A stretch of 64,000 nt of DNA, from contig NZ_QWBW01000012.1 of the NCBI RefSeq assembly GCF_004117855.1, positions 62,001 to 126,000 of the forward strand, read 5' to 3'. The DNA is from Modicisalibacter coralii (GTDB lineage: Bacteria; Pseudomonadota; Gammaproteobacteria; Pseudomonadales; Halomonadaceae). Position 1 is the stretch's first letter. Each line of letters begins with the position of its first letter. The notes below the pieces were generated by a model that saw nothing but the letters and a program-made list of their open reading frames with translations, ran no database searches and was not told the DNA's origin. The position numbers and the translations under genes are program-made. This document shows, in pieces, positions 34,919-48,364 of the stretch.

Positions 34919-36436
34919 ATGTCACGGTTGCCCACCATCCCCCGCCGCTGGCTGATCCTGCTGGCGGTGATACTGGCTTTCCTGCCGGTGGTCATCGACA
35001 TGACCATCCTGCATATCGCCGTGCCCTCGCTGACCCTGGCGCTCGGCGCCTCGGCCACCGAGGTGCTGTGGATCATCGACATCTATCCGCTGCTGATGGC
35101 GGGCCTGCTGGTGCCAATGGGTACCCTGGCCGACCGGGTCGGCAACCGCCGCGTGCTGCTCGGCGGTCTGGTGGTGTTCGGCCTCGCCTCGCTGCTGGCC
35201 GCCTTCGCGCCGACCCCGGCGCTGCTCATCGGCGCCCGAGTGCTGCTCGCCCTCGGCGGATCGATGATCGTGCCGTGCGTGCTGGGCATCATCCGCCGCA
35301 CCTTCGAGGATGAGCGCGAGCGCGCCCTGGCGCTGGGTCTGTGGGGCACGGTGGGCGCGGCCGGCGGGGCGCTCGGGCCGTTGATCGGTGGGGTGCTGCT
35401 GGAGCACTTCTGGTGGGGCTCGGCGTTTTTCGTCAACGTGCCGATCATGCTCGGGGTCGTACCGCTGGTATTCCTCCTGCTGCCGCGCAGCGAGGTGACC
35501 ACGCCGGGCACCTGGACACCGGGCCAGGCGCTGCTACTGATCGGCGGCATGCTGGGTCTGGTGTATGGCATCAAGGCCGCAGTGGGAGGCACCCAGCCGT
35601 TGAGCGTGGCGCTGCCGGTCGCCCTGCTGGGTGCCGCGCTGCTGGGCCTGTTCGCGCGCCTGCAACTGCGCGCGATGACACCGATACTCGATCTGGCGCT
35701 GTTCTCGCGCCCGGCGATCCTCGCCGGCATCATCATGGCCACGCTCGCCAGCGGTGCCCTGGCGGGGGTCGAACTGACCCTGGCTCAGGAGCTGCAGTAC
35801 GTACTGGGCAAGACACCGCTGCAGGCCGGTATCTTCATGATCCCGATCATGGTCGCGGCCGCGCTCGGGGGGCCGGTCGCCGGTCACCTGTCCCACCGCT
35901 ATGGCTTGCGCCTGGTGGCCAGCGCCTCCTTGGCGGTGTCTGCCGGGGCGCTGGCGTGGCTGGCCATGGCCGACTTCCATCATCCCGGTGTCGGCGTGCC
36001 GGCCCTGCTGGCGCTGCTGGGTCTGGCCCTGAGTATCGGCCTGACCGCCTCATCCATCGCCATCATGAGTTCGGTGGCGCCCAGCGAGGGCGCGGCGGCC
36101 GGCTCGCTCGAAGCCACCGCCTACGAGCTGGGTACGGGTCTGGGCATCACCCTCTTCGGCGTCTTCATGAGCCGCGTGTTCCGTCACAGCCTCACCCTGG
36201 ACCCCGAACTGGCCACGCCCCTGGCCGAACGCGCGTCACGCTCCATCGGCGACAGCTACGTGATCGCCGAAAGCCTCGCCGCGCCCCAGGCTCGCGCCCT
36301 GGTCGAGGCCGCCAAGGCAGCGTTCTCGGCCACCCATTCGCTGCTATTGATGAGCGCCGCTGCCCTGCTGGCGGTTGTGGCGATTCTGGTGTGTCGGCTG
36401 CTACGGGGATATCAAACGCATTTCCAAAACCTCTGA
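34919..36436 (+). CDS. MFS multidrug transporter, DHA2 family (SmvA/QacA-like)
   Basis: A 505-residue major-facilitator exporter with about 14 helices. Diagnostic motifs are VVIDMTILHIAVPSL (helix 1, membrane Asp), GTLADRVGNRRVLLGG (motif A), and GALGPLIGGVLLEHFWW (motif C region). GGAGGAG stands just before the ATG. Substrates of this family include cationic biocides and paraquat. It may be read through from the pump gene 42 bp upstream. The last few codons (HFQNL and stop) lie within a dispersed repeat, suggesting the original C-terminus was altered. Confidence 0.87.
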   Translation: MSRLPTIPRRWLILLAVILAFLPVVIDMTILHIAVPSLTLALGASATEVLWIIDIYPLLMAGLLVPMGTLADRVGNRRVLLGGLVVFGLASLLAAFAPTPALLIGARVLLALGGSMIVPCVLGIIRRTFEDERERALALGLWGTVGAAGGALGPLIGGVLLEHFWWGSAFFVNVPIMLGVVPLVFLLLPRSEVTTPGTWTPGQALLLIGGMLGLVYGIKAAVGGTQPLSVALPVALLGAALLGLFARLQLRAMTPILDLALFSRPAILAGIIMATLASGALAGVELTLAQELQYVLGKTPLQAGIFMIPIMVAAALGGPVAGHLSHRYGLRLVASASLAVSAGALAWLAMADFHHPGVGVPALLALLGLALSIGLTASSIAIMSSVAPSEGAAAGSLEATAYELGTGLGITLFGVFMSRVFRHSLTLDPELATPLAERASRSIGDSYVIAESLAAPQARALVEAAKAAFSATHSLLLMSAAALLAVVAILVCRLLRGYQTHFQNL

Positions 36437-36577
36437 TGATGGGCGCCGGTGGCAGGGTAAAGCGAGGGTCCTTTGCCATGGGTGGCAAAGGTAGCGCCCA
36501 GGGAGGGATTTACAGCGCCCTCGCGACGCCCTGCCGCCGGAGAAGCCTGTTTCGTCTACCGGTTGTGAAAGGCGTTC
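36419..36577 (-). repeat. Dispersed intergenic repeat, long form
   Basis: Read on the minus strand, the ends match the short copy at 16175-16245 (GAACGCCTTTCACA, CCGGTAGACGAA, GGCTTCTCCGGCGGC at one end; CCCATCATC, GAGG and GGAAATG at the other). The interior of roughly 90 bp holds a perfect 8-bp hairpin, CTTTGCCA-N4-TGGCAAAG. It spans the stop codon of the MFS gene. The remainder to 36712 shows no gene. Confidence 0.72.
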
Positions 36578-36712
36578 ATCGTCCGGCACTGGCAGAGAAC
36601 GGCTGGTGTTCATCACCCGCGATATCCCGCGCGAGTCGCTGGAGAGCGTAGTGGTGGCGGTGAGCTGAACCCTCCCCCTCAAGGCCGGGCGTTGGAGGTC
36701 GCCGGGAAATCG

Positions 36713-38548
36713 CTACTCCACCGTCACGCTCTTGGCCAGGTTGCGTGGCTGGTCGACGTCGGTGCCCTTGAGCACGGCGGCGTGATAGGAGAGCAGCTGC
36801 AACGGCAGGGTGTAGAGGATCGGCGCCAACGCCTCGTCGACGTGCGGCAGACGCAACACGTGCACGCCCTCGGCCTCTTCCAGGCGCACGCTCTCGTCGG
36901 CGAACACGAACAGTTCGCCGCCGCGGGCACGAACCTCCTGAAGATTGGACTTGAGCTTCTCGAGCAGTTCGTCGTTGGGCGCCACCGAGATCACCGGCAT
37001 CTCGCTGTCGACCAGCGCCAGCGGGCCGTGCTTGAGCTCTCCCGCCGGGTAGGCCTCGGCGTGGATGTAGGAGATCTCCTTGAGCTTGAGCGCGCCCTCC
37101 AGGGCGATCGGGAAGTGCGACCCGCGGCCCAGGAACAGCGCGTGGTGCTTCTCGGCGAAGGCCATCGACAGCGTCTCGATGGCGCCGTCCAGCCCCAGCA
37201 CCTGGGTGATCGCACCGGGCAGGGTGCGCAGCGCCTGGACGATCTCCGCCTGGCGCGATTCGTCCATGCCGTTGAGGCGCCCCAGCGAGAGCGTCAGCAG
37301 CATCAGCGCCACCAGTTGGCTGGTGAAGGCCTTGGTGGAGGCCACCCCGATCTCGGGGCCGGCCTGGGTCATCAACGTCAGGTCGGACTCGCGCACCAGC
37401 GAGCTGCCGGGCACGTTGCAGATCGCCAGGCTGCCCACGTAACCGCGCTCGCGGGCGAAGCGCAGCGCCGCCAGGGTATCGGCGGTCTCGCCGGACTGCG
37501 ACAGGGTCACGAACAGCGTGCCGTCGGGCACCACCACCCGACGGTAGCGGTATTCCGAGGCGACCTCGACCTGGGCGGGAATGCCGGCATACTTCTCCAG
37601 CCAGTAGCGGGCCACCAGCCCGGCATGGTAGCTGGTCCCGCAGGCGACGATATGTACCTGACGCACCTGCGAGAAGATCGCCTCGGCCTCGCTGCCGAAG
37701 CTCTCGATCAGCGCCCGGCGTTCGCTGAGCCGGCCCTCCAGCGCGGCGGCGACGACCTGGGGCTGCTCGTGGATCTCCTTGAGCATGAAGTGCCGATAGC
37801 CGTCCTTGGTGGCCGCGCCGTCGCCGTGTTCGTAGGTGTGCACGCTGCGCTCCTGGCGTTCGCCGGCGGCATCGAAGACCGCCACCGGCTCGCCCCGGGC
37901 GATGCGCACCACGTCGCCCTCCTGCAGATAGATGAAGCGGTCGGTGACCGGCAGCAGCGCCAGGGGGTCGGAAGCCAGGAAACTCTCGCCGATGCCCACG
38001 CCGACCACCAGCGGGCTGCCCTTGCGCGCGCCGACGATGAGCGACGGCTGGCTGCGATGCGTGACCGCCAGCGCGTAGGCGCCGTCGAGCAGGGCGACCG
38101 CCTGGCGGACGGCCTCGAGCAGGTCCTGGGTGCGATTGAATTCCCGCGCCAGCAGGTGGGCGATCACTTCGGTATCGGTCTGCGAGGTGAACACGTAGCC
38201 CTGGCTCTCGAGTTCCGCCTTGAGTGTCTCGTGGTTCTCGATGATGCCGTTGTGGACCACCGCCAGGCTCTCGCCCGACTGATGGGGATGGGCGTTCTGT
38301 TCGGTGGGCCGGCCATGGGTCGCCCAGCGGGTGTGAGCGATGCCCACCCGCCCCTCGAGCGGCCCGGCATCGAGGCTGGCCTCGAGCGCCGCGACCTTGC
38401 CCACCGCGCGCCGGCGGTTGAGCCGGGCGTCGTCGGAGAGCACTGCCATCCCCGCCGAGTCGTAGCCACGATATTCGAGGCGGCGCAGCCCCTCGAGGAG
38501 GATTCCCTGAACGTTGCGCTCGGCAACGGCACCGACGATTCCACACAT
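36713..38548 (-). CDS. glmS: Glutamine--fructose-6-phosphate aminotransferase GlmS
   Basis: Makes glucosamine-6-phosphate from fructose-6-phosphate and glutamine, the first step to UDP-GlcNAc. It has 611 residues. The N-terminal glutaminase has catalytic Cys2 (MCGIVGAVAERN) plus LRRLEYRGYDSAGMA and HTRWATHG. Two SIS sugar-phosphate domains follow (ACGTSYHAG, LSQSGETADTLAALR, GRGSHFPIALEGALKLKE). It ends with the invariant DQPRNLAKSVTVE. It is 18 bp downstream of the DeoR-type regulator, in its operon. Confidence 0.97.
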   Translation of the reverse strand: MCGIVGAVAERNVQGILLEGLRRLEYRGYDSAGMAVLSDDARLNRRRAVGKVAALEASLDAGPLEGRVGIAHTRWATHGRPTEQNAHPHQSGESLAVVHNGIIENHETLKAELESQGYVFTSQTDTEVIAHLLAREFNRTQDLLEAVRQAVALLDGAYALAVTHRSQPSLIVGARKGSPLVVGVGIGESFLASDPLALLPVTDRFIYLQEGDVVRIARGEPVAVFDAAGERQERSVHTYEHGDGAATKDGYRHFMLKEIHEQPQVVAAALEGRLSERRALIESFGSEAEAIFSQVRQVHIVACGTSYHAGLVARYWLEKYAGIPAQVEVASEYRYRRVVVPDGTLFVTLSQSGETADTLAALRFARERGYVGSLAICNVPGSSLVRESDLTLMTQAGPEIGVASTKAFTSQLVALMLLTLSLGRLNGMDESRQAEIVQALRTLPGAITQVLGLDGAIETLSMAFAEKHHALFLGRGSHFPIALEGALKLKEISYIHAEAYPAGELKHGPLALVDSEMPVISVAPNDELLEKLKSNLQEVRARGGELFVFADESVRLEEAEGVHVLRLPHVDEALAPILYTLPLQLLSYHAAVLKGTDVDQPRNLAKSVTVE

Positions 38549-38566
38549 GTTGGGGCTCCTTGTCTC

Positions 38567-39337
38567 TCAGTCGTCCACGGCGACGCGAACCACCCTGACA
38601 CCGTGCGCCTCGATGCGCGAGCAGGTCGTGTCGTCCATGCCCGTGTCGGTGATCAGGGTCTGGATGCGTGCCCAGGGCAGTTCCAGATTGGGAATCCGGC
38701 GGCCGAGCTTGTCGGATTCCACCAGCACCACCACCTCGCGTGCCACCTCGGCCATGACCCGCGACAGGCCGAGCAGCTCGTTGTAGGTGGTGGTGCCACG
38801 GTCGAGATCGATGCCGTCGGCACCGATGAACAGTTGATCGAAGTCGTAGAAGCGCAATACCTGCTCGGCGACCTGGCCCTGGAACGACTCCGAGTGCGGG
38901 TCCCAGGTACCGCCGGTCATCAGGATCGCCGGCTCCGGCTCCAGTTCGCGCAGCGCGCAGGCCACCGACAGGGCATTGGTCATCACCACCAGCCCTTCGC
39001 GACCGCCGAGTTCGGGAATCATCGCCGAGGTGGTGGTGCCGCTGTCGATGATGATGCGGTTATGCGCACGGATCCGTTCGCCGGCGGCGCGGGCGATCGC
39101 CCGCTTGGCCGCCGAGGGCGGCGCGTTGCCCTCGGCGAGCATCTCCTGGGGCAGCGGCACGGCACCGCCGAAACGGCGCAGCAGCAACCCGCTCTTCTCC
39201 AGGGTGGCGAGATCCTTGCGCACCGTGACTTCGGAGGTGGCGAAGCGGCGCGCCAGGCTATCGACGCTGGTTTCACCATGGGCGTTGACGTGGGCCAGGA
39301 TGGCGTGACGGCGTTGGGCGGTATCGCGTTTGCTCAT
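38567..39337 (-). CDS. glmR: DeoR-family transcriptional regulator (GlmR-like)
   Basis: A 256-residue repressor with an N-terminal DeoR winged helix (RRHAILAHVNAHGETSVDSLA, SEVTVRKDLATLE) and a C-terminal sugar-phosphate-sensing domain (IIIDSGTTTSAMIPEL, FIGADGID). Its place between glmU and glmS matches GlmR of Pseudomonas, proposed to control amino-sugar metabolism. The start at MSKRDTAQ fits the family. A palindromic operator candidate lies about 25-40 bp upstream, pointing to autoregulation and control of glmS. Ligand unproven. Confidence 0.83.
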   Translation of the reverse strand: MSKRDTAQRRHAILAHVNAHGETSVDSLARRFATSEVTVRKDLATLEKSGLLLRRFGGAVPLPQEMLAEGNAPPSAAKRAIARAAGERIRAHNRIIIDSGTTTSAMIPELGGREGLVVMTNALSVACALRELEPEPAILMTGGTWDPHSESFQGQVAEQVLRFYDFDQLFIGADGIDLDRGTTTYNELLGLSRVMAEVAREVVVLVESDKLGRRIPNLELPWARIQTLITDTGMDDTTCSRIEAHGVRVVRVAVDD

Positions 39338-39351
39338 TTCAGCGTTCGTTG

Positions 39352-39379
39352 CGAAAGCAATATCTTTCGATTCGAAAGA
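39352..39379. promoter_or_regulatory. Palindromic operator upstream of glmR-glmS
   Basis: A perfect 7-bp inverted repeat with 3-bp spacer, TCTTTCG-ATT-CGAAAGA (39363-39379), plus a third half-site CGAAAG at 39352-39357 facing the middle CTTTCG. DeoR-family proteins such as GlpR bind TTTCG/CGAAA palindromes. On the minus strand it sits where the glmR promoter should be. Confidence 0.68.
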
Positions 39380-39534
39380 ATATCGGCCCATCAAACGCGA
39401 TGCGCCAGCGCCCGTCAAGCCGCAGGGGGCCGGCGAGGAAGAATTTCAGCGTACGCCGGGTGGCGGGGTCACTCGCCACCCGGCGAGGGGCATGAGAGCG
39501 CTCATCGCGCCCGGCGTAGTCCCGTTGGGCGGCG

Positions 39535-40899
39535 TCAGGAGGAGCGCTTGGTCGGACGCTGCCAGCCGCCGAGCGAGGTCTGGCGGCTGCGTGCCACGGC
39601 CAGCGAGCCGGCCTCGACGTCCTTGCTGATCGTCGAGCCGGCCCCCACGGTCGCCCCCTCGCCGACGCTGACCGGCGCGACCAGCGCGGTGTTGGAACCG
39701 ATGAAAGCCCGATCGCCGATCTCGGTATGGTGCTTGTTGGCACCATCGTAGTTGCAGGTGATGGTGCCGGCACCGATGTTGACGTCGCGGCCCAGGCGCG
39801 CGTCGCCGACGTAGCTCAGGTGGTTGATCTTGGCCCCCTCGCCGACCTCGGCGTTCTTGGTCTCGACGAAGTTGCCGATCCTCGCGCCCCGCGCCAGATG
39901 CGTCCCGGGCCGCAGGCGGGCGAAGGGCCCCACCTGGCTGCCGCCGTCGAGGGTCGCCCCCTCGATGACACTGTGCGCCTGGATCGTGCTGTCCGGCCCC
40001 AGCCGGGCATCGCGGATCACGCAGTAGGGGCCGACGTGCACGCCGTCGGCGAGCTCGACGTTACCCTCGAACACGCAGCCCACGTCGATGAACACGTCGC
40101 GTCCGCAGTCGACATGGCCGCGCACGTCGAGCCGCCCGGGGTCGGCCAGCGTCGCCCCGCTGCGCATCAGGCGCTCGGCGGCGTCACGCTGGACGATACG
40201 TTCGAGACGCGCCAACTGGACACGGTCGTTGACCCCTTCGACCTCGACGGGATCGCCGGGCTGGGCGGTGGCGATCTCGATGCCCTCCCCGGCTGCCATG
40301 GCGATCACGTCGGTGAGGTAGTACTCGCCCTGGGCGTTGTCGGCCGAGAGCCGCGGCAACCAGCGACGCAGTTGATCGGCGGTCATCGCCATGATGCCGG
40401 TGTTGCACTCCTGCACGCGACGCTCGGCCGGCGTGGCGTCCTTGTGCTCGACGATGGCCACCGCGTGGCCCCGCTCGTCGCGCTTGATGCGCCCGTAACC
40501 GGCGGGATTCTCCAGGGTCACGGTCAACAGGGCCATCCGCCGCTCGTCGACCCGGTCCAGCAGCGCGGCCAGCGTCTCGCGCCGGATCAGCGGCACGTCG
40601 CCGTAGAGGATCAGCACCTTGCCGTCGCCGAGCGCGTCCAGCGCCTGCGCCACGGCATGCCCGGTGCCCTTCTGCTCGGCCTGGACGACGAAGTCGGCCG
40701 GCGTGTCGCCGAGCGCTTCGCGCACCTGATCGCCGCCATGGCCGATGACCACGTGCAGCCGCCGGGTCTCCAGCTCACCGGCGGTATCGAGCACGTGACG
40801 CACCATCGGCCGGCCCGCCAGTTCATGCAATACCTTGGGGCGCCGCGAGCGCATCCGCGTTCCCTGGCCGGCGGCCAGGATCACCACATCGAGCGTCAT
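39535..40899 (-). CDS. glmU: Bifunctional UDP-GlcNAc pyrophosphorylase GlmU
   Basis: Acetylates glucosamine-1-phosphate and then uridylylates it to UDP-GlcNAc. It has 454 residues. The N-terminal nucleotidyltransferase starts with ILAAGQGTRMRSRRPKVLHELAG and has LYGDVPLI. From about residue 250 a left-handed beta-helix of hexapeptide repeats follows (LADPGRLDVRGHVDCGRDVFID, GARIGNFVETKNAEVG), with the acetyltransferase His region YVGDARLGRDVNIGAGTITCNYDG. It lies between the atp operon and glmR on the same strand, with about 200 bp on each side. Confidence 0.96.
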   Translation of the reverse strand: MTLDVVILAAGQGTRMRSRRPKVLHELAGRPMVRHVLDTAGELETRRLHVVIGHGGDQVREALGDTPADFVVQAEQKGTGHAVAQALDALGDGKVLILYGDVPLIRRETLAALLDRVDERRMALLTVTLENPAGYGRIKRDERGHAVAIVEHKDATPAERRVQECNTGIMAMTADQLRRWLPRLSADNAQGEYYLTDVIAMAAGEGIEIATAQPGDPVEVEGVNDRVQLARLERIVQRDAAERLMRSGATLADPGRLDVRGHVDCGRDVFIDVGCVFEGNVELADGVHVGPYCVIRDARLGPDSTIQAHSVIEGATLDGGSQVGPFARLRPGTHLARGARIGNFVETKNAEVGEGAKINHLSYVGDARLGRDVNIGAGTITCNYDGANKHHTEIGDRAFIGSNTALVAPVSVGEGATVGAGSTISKDVEAGSLAVARSRQTSLGGWQRPTKRSS

Positions 40900-41043
40900 T
40901 GCCGTTCCTCGTCCATCGTGCCTGAAACCCGCTCAGTGTAAGGACAGCCGCGGCCAAGCACCACTGGCGTGGCGACTCGGCCCGCCCCCGTCCCTCCCGG
41001 GAACTGTGCCGGTCAGGCGCCGCGCGCCATGCCTGGCGCACCC

Positions 41044-41080
41044 AAAAAAACGCCCCGTGGAGCGGGACTCCACGGGGCGT
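41044..41080 (-). terminator. Rho-independent terminator of the atp operon
   Basis: A perfect 13-bp GC-rich stem (41050-41062 with 41068-41080), 5-base loop, followed on the minus strand by a run of seven T (plus-strand A at 41044-41050). It lies 21 bp past the atpC stop and is a textbook intrinsic terminator. Confidence 0.9.
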
Positions 41081-41101
41081 CGATCGTGCACACGGTCGGT
41101 C

Positions 41102-41530
41102 TCAGCGCGACCCGCTCTTGCGCCGCAGCTGATCCAGGGTGCGCAGCTTGGCCACTGCCTCGGCGAGCTCCGCCGCGGCCCGGGAGTAGTCCAGGTCCGA
41201 CTTCTGCTCGTCGAGCTCGTGCTTGGCCTCCTTGCGCGCCGCTTCCGCCTCGGCCTCGTCGAGATCGCGAGCCCGCACCGCGCTATCGGCAAGCACCGAT
41301 ACCAGGTTCGGCTGGACCTCGAGGAAGCCGCCGTCGACGTAGTAGATCTGCTCGTCGCCGTCCTCGCCCAGCACGCGCAGCGGGCCCGGCTTGAGCTCGG
41401 TCAACAGCGGCGCGTGACCGGCCATGATGCCCAGGTCACCCATCGTCCCGGCCGCCACCAGCTGGCTGATCTCGCCGGAGAAGATCGACTGCTCGGCGCT
41501 GACGATCTCGCATTGGAAGCTGTTCGCCAT
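41102..41530 (-). CDS. atpC: ATP synthase F1 epsilon subunit
   Basis: Central-stalk subunit that couples and inhibits F1. It has 142 residues: an N-terminal beta-sandwich (FQCEIVSAEQSIFSGEISQLVA, GDLGIMAGHAPLLTELKPGP) and a C-terminal helical hairpin rich in Ala/Glu/Lys (EAEAEAARKEAKHELDEQ). Last gene of the atp operon, just before the intrinsic terminator. Confidence 0.96.
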   Translation of the reverse strand: MANSFQCEIVSAEQSIFSGEISQLVAAGTMGDLGIMAGHAPLLTELKPGPLRVLGEDGDEQIYYVDGGFLEVQPNLVSVLADSAVRARDLDEAEAEAARKEAKHELDEQKSDLDYSRAAAELAEAVAKLRTLDQLRRKSGSR

Positions 41531-41556
41531 ACCTTAGGTCCTCTCAGTGAGGGGCT

Positions 41557-42984
<1,428 letters not shown>

Positions 42985-43863
42985 TCACACCGCGGCGGCG
43001 CCACTCACGATCTCGGAAATTTCCTGGGTGATGGCCGCCTGGCGGGCCTTGTTGTACACCAGTTGCAATTCGTCGATCAGGTCGCCGGCGTTGTCGGTCG
43101 CGTTCTTCATCGCGATCATGCGCGCCGCCTGTTCGCAGGCTGCATTCTCGACCACCGCCTGATAGACCTGGGACTCGACATAGCGCTTGAGCAGCTTGTC
43201 GAGCAGGTCCTTGGCGTCCGGCTCATACAGGTAGTCCCAGCTGTCGGGACGGGTTTGTTCGCCGTCGGCCCCCTCGTCGAGGTCGGTGCTCAGCGGCACC
43301 AGCTGACGCACGATCGGCTTCTGGCTCATGGTGTTGACGAATTCGTTGTACACCACGTAGAGCCGATCCAGCGTGCCCTCGTCGAAGGCGTCGAGCATGA
43401 CCTTGACGCTACCGATCAGATCCTTGGCCTCGGGGGCCTCGCCGAGCCCGCTCTTGGCGGCAAGCAGGTTGCCGCCGTACTTGCGGAAGAACGCGCCGGC
43501 CTTGCTGCCGATGGCGACGAAGTCGGTCTCGACGCCCTTGTCGCGCCACGCCTTGGCGTCCTTGACCACGGCCTTGAACAGGTTGACGTTCAGGCCGCCG
43601 GCCAGGCCACGGTCGCTGGACACGACGATGTAGCCGACCCGCTTGACCTCGCGATCGAGGGTGTACGGATGCCGGTACTCGGGATTGGCCTTGGCGATAT
43701 GCCCGACGACCTTGCGGATCTGCTCGGCATACGGATGACTGGCCTGCATCCGCTCCTGCGCCTTACGCATCTTCGACGCAGCGACCATTTCCATGGCGCT
43801 GGTGATCTTCTGCGTATTCTTGATACTGCCGATCTGAGTCTTGATCTCTTTTGCGGCTGCCAT
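42985..43863 (-). CDS. atpG: ATP synthase F1 gamma subunit
   Basis: Rotor shaft subunit, 292 residues. The N-terminal coiled-coil arm [20 protein letters not shown] and the C-terminal arm [20 protein letters not shown] are highly conserved. The central Rossmann-like part has [14 protein letters not shown]. Between atpA and atpD, as usual. Confidence 0.97.
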   Translation of the reverse strand: MAAAKEIKTQIGSIKNTQKITSAMEMVAASKMRKAQERMQASHPYAEQIRKVVGHIAKANPEYRHPYTLDREVKRVGYIVVSSDRGLAGGLNVNLFKAVVKDAKAWRDKGVETDFVAIGSKAGAFFRKYGGNLLAAKSGLGEAPEAKDLIGSVKVMLDAFDEGTLDRLYVVYNEFVNTMSQKPIVRQLVPLSTDLDEGADGEQTRPDSWDYLYEPDAKDLLDKLLKRYVESQVYQAVVENAACEQAARMIAMKNATDNAGDLIDELQLVYNKARQAAITQEISEIVSGAAAV

Positions 43864-43928
43864 AGCGATCTACCTTATTCGTGGCCTCTCAGGGAAATCA
43901 CGGGCCCGGCGCCGCCGGGCCCGACGGA

Positions 43929-45473
<1,545 letters not shown>

Positions 45474-45489
45474 GCCATGTCCCTCAAGC

Positions 45490-46029
45490 TCAGACGGAAA
45501 GTGTCTCGCGCAGGCGCGCCAGTCGACCGCGTACCGACCCGTCGATGACGGTGTCGCCGGCACGCAGGATGACGCCGCCCAGCAAGGCGCTGTCCACCTG
45601 AGTGGTAATGGAGATTTCGCGGTTCAGACGCTTGGCCAGGGCGCTGGCGAGCGTGTCTTCCTGCTTGGCGTCGAGCGGATAGGCGGAGACGATGGTCACG
45701 TCCATGCGCTTCTCCTGCTCGGCCTTGAGCAGGTCGAACTGCTCGACGATCGCCGGCAGCGCCGCCAGGCGGTTGCTCTGCCCCAGGGTCCGCAGGAAGT
45801 TCTTGACTTCCTCGCTGAGCGCATCGCCGCCGACGTCGATGAGCACGTCGGCCTTTTCGGCGCCGGACAACCGCGGGTTGTTCAGCACGCGCTCGCGCAG
45901 CGTGTCGTCGGCGACCGCGCGGGCCGCCAGCGTCAGCATCTCGGACCAGGCCTCGAGCGCCCCTTGGGCGTTCGCGAACTCGAACGCCGCCTTGGCATAG
46001 GGCCGGGCGACGGTAGACGTTTCAGCCAT
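45490..46029 (-). CDS. atpH: ATP synthase F1 delta subunit
   Basis: Peripheral-stalk subunit joining F1 to subunit b, 179 residues. N-terminal helical bundle begins [14 protein letters not shown]; the C-terminal part contains the family signature [25 protein letters not shown] (conserved core LLGGVILR). Between atpF and atpA. Confidence 0.96.
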   Translation of the reverse strand: MAETSTVARPYAKAAFEFANAQGALEAWSEMLTLAARAVADDTLRERVLNNPRLSGAEKADVLIDVGGDALSEEVKNFLRTLGQSNRLAALPAIVEQFDLLKAEQEKRMDVTIVSAYPLDAKQEDTLASALAKRLNREISITTQVDSALLGGVILRAGDTVIDGSVRGRLARLRETLSV

Positions 46030-46040
46030 GGGTCACCTCC

Positions 46041-46511
46041 TCAGAGCTCGGCGGCGAGCTTGTCGACGAGCTCGCGATGCTTGGTCTCGTCGATGGAGGA
46101 CTCCAGGATACGCTCCGCCCCTTCGACGGCGAGTCGCGACACCTGCGAACGCAGCTCTTCCTTCGCGCGATTGATTTCCTGGTCGATCTCGGAACGGGCG
46201 TTGGCAATCATGCGTTCGCCCTCCTGGCGGGCGTTCTCGCGCGCCTCCTCGATCATCTGGTTGGACCGCTTGTGGGCCTGCTCTAGGATCTCGGCTGCCT
46301 GTTCTTTGCTCTCGCGCAACGTCTCGCTGGCCTGCTCCTGGGCCAATTCGAGGTCGCGGGTGGCACGGCTGGCAGCGTCCAGGCCATCGGCGATCTTCTT
46401 CTGGCGTTCCTGCAGAGCCTGCATGACCGGAGGCCATACATACTTCATGCAGAACCAGACGAAGACCGCGAAGGCTATGGCCTGACCGATCAGGGTAAGG
46501 TTCAGATTCAC
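46041..46511 (-). CDS. atpF: ATP synthase Fo b subunit
   Basis: Membrane-anchored stator stalk of 156 residues: one N-terminal helix ([20 protein letters not shown]) followed by a long charged coiled coil ([20 protein letters not shown] and beyond). [14 protein letters not shown] at the membrane exit is conserved. Between atpE and atpH. Confidence 0.97.
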   Translation of the reverse strand: MNLNLTLIGQAIAFAVFVWFCMKYVWPPVMQALQERQKKIADGLDAASRATRDLELAQEQASETLRESKEQAAEILEQAHKRSNQMIEEARENARQEGERMIANARSEIDQEINRAKEELRSQVSRLAVEGAERILESSIDETKHRELVDKLAAEL

Positions 46512-46576
46512 GCCAGCACCTCTCGCTTCACTAGTTTGTGGTCAGAGTCCCGGTTGGTCTTGCGACCCACCGTGAT

Positions 46577-46840
<264 letters not shown>

Positions 46841-46876
46841 TCAGTCAAGTGGTTTAGCGGGTTAAGGGTTAACGGT

Positions 46877-47758
<882 letters not shown>

Positions 47759-48157
47759 TCAGGTGTACGACGCGCGACGCAACAGCCAGGGCCCCAACCA
47801 TTGCGTCGCCAGTGTCGCCACGTAAGCGCCAAAGAAGAAAGCGGGGTTTGAGGGAGGCACTGCAATGAACACCAGGGTGAACAATGCCGCCGTCAAACCG
47901 AACTTGCCGGCTTCGGCCCGATAGAAACTCTTGACGATGTCCCTGGCGTGTCGCGCTCCCTGATAGCGGAAGGCGCGCCAGGCAAAGTAGGCATTGGGAA
48001 CCACGCCGATCAGGGCGCCGAGCAATGCCGATACTGCCACTGCCACGCCTGCCGTCCCGGCCGCGATCGCCACCATGATCAGCAGCACGAGCATCTGGGC
48101 GGCCAGCAGGCGCGCGAATCCGGGTCGTTTTATCTGGGCCGGGCGTGGTTCAGGCAT
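47759..48157 (-). CDS. atpI: ATP synthase accessory protein AtpI
   Basis: Small 132-residue membrane protein with four helices, thought to help c-ring assembly or ion supply. First gene of the operon, 76 bp downstream of the promoter -10. Hydrophobic segments LLAAQMLVLLIMVAIAAGTA and LLGALIGVVPNAYFAWRAF are visible, the latter with the AtpI-typical PNAYFAWRAF. Identification relies on this motif and on position. Confidence 0.88.
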   Translation of the reverse strand: MPEPRPAQIKRPGFARLLAAQMLVLLIMVAIAAGTAGVAVAVSALLGALIGVVPNAYFAWRAFRYQGARHARDIVKSFYRAEAGKFGLTAALFTLVFIAVPPSNPAFFFGAYVATLATQWLGPWLLRRASYT

Positions 48158-48233
48158 AAATTTTCGGGTGTCTTGCGGCCGCAGCCACCGGATTTATCGT
48201 GCACTGAGCGCCCCCAGCGCCGGACCTCGGCGG

Positions 48234-48262
48234 ATTATAGGGAAGCGGGGGGGCGCCTTCAA
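48234..48262 (-). promoter_or_regulatory. Sigma70 promoter of the atp operon
   Basis: On the minus strand, TTGAAG (48262-48257), a 17-bp spacer, and a perfect TATAAT (48239-48234), about 77 bp before the atpI start. The rest of the 48158-48364 gap shows nothing else recognisable. Confidence 0.8.
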
Positions 48263-48364
48263 CCGAACCTGCGGCGAATTCACGCGAAGTCCCGCGAGGC
48301 TACGACCAAAGCGCGACGAACGTCGGAGAAAACCGCTTACCAGGCTAACTATTGATGCGACCGC

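Noticed and set aside
36549-36712. glmS ribozyme
   Set aside because: It would be in the glmS leader, not seen there; gammaproteobacterial glmS is not controlled this way.
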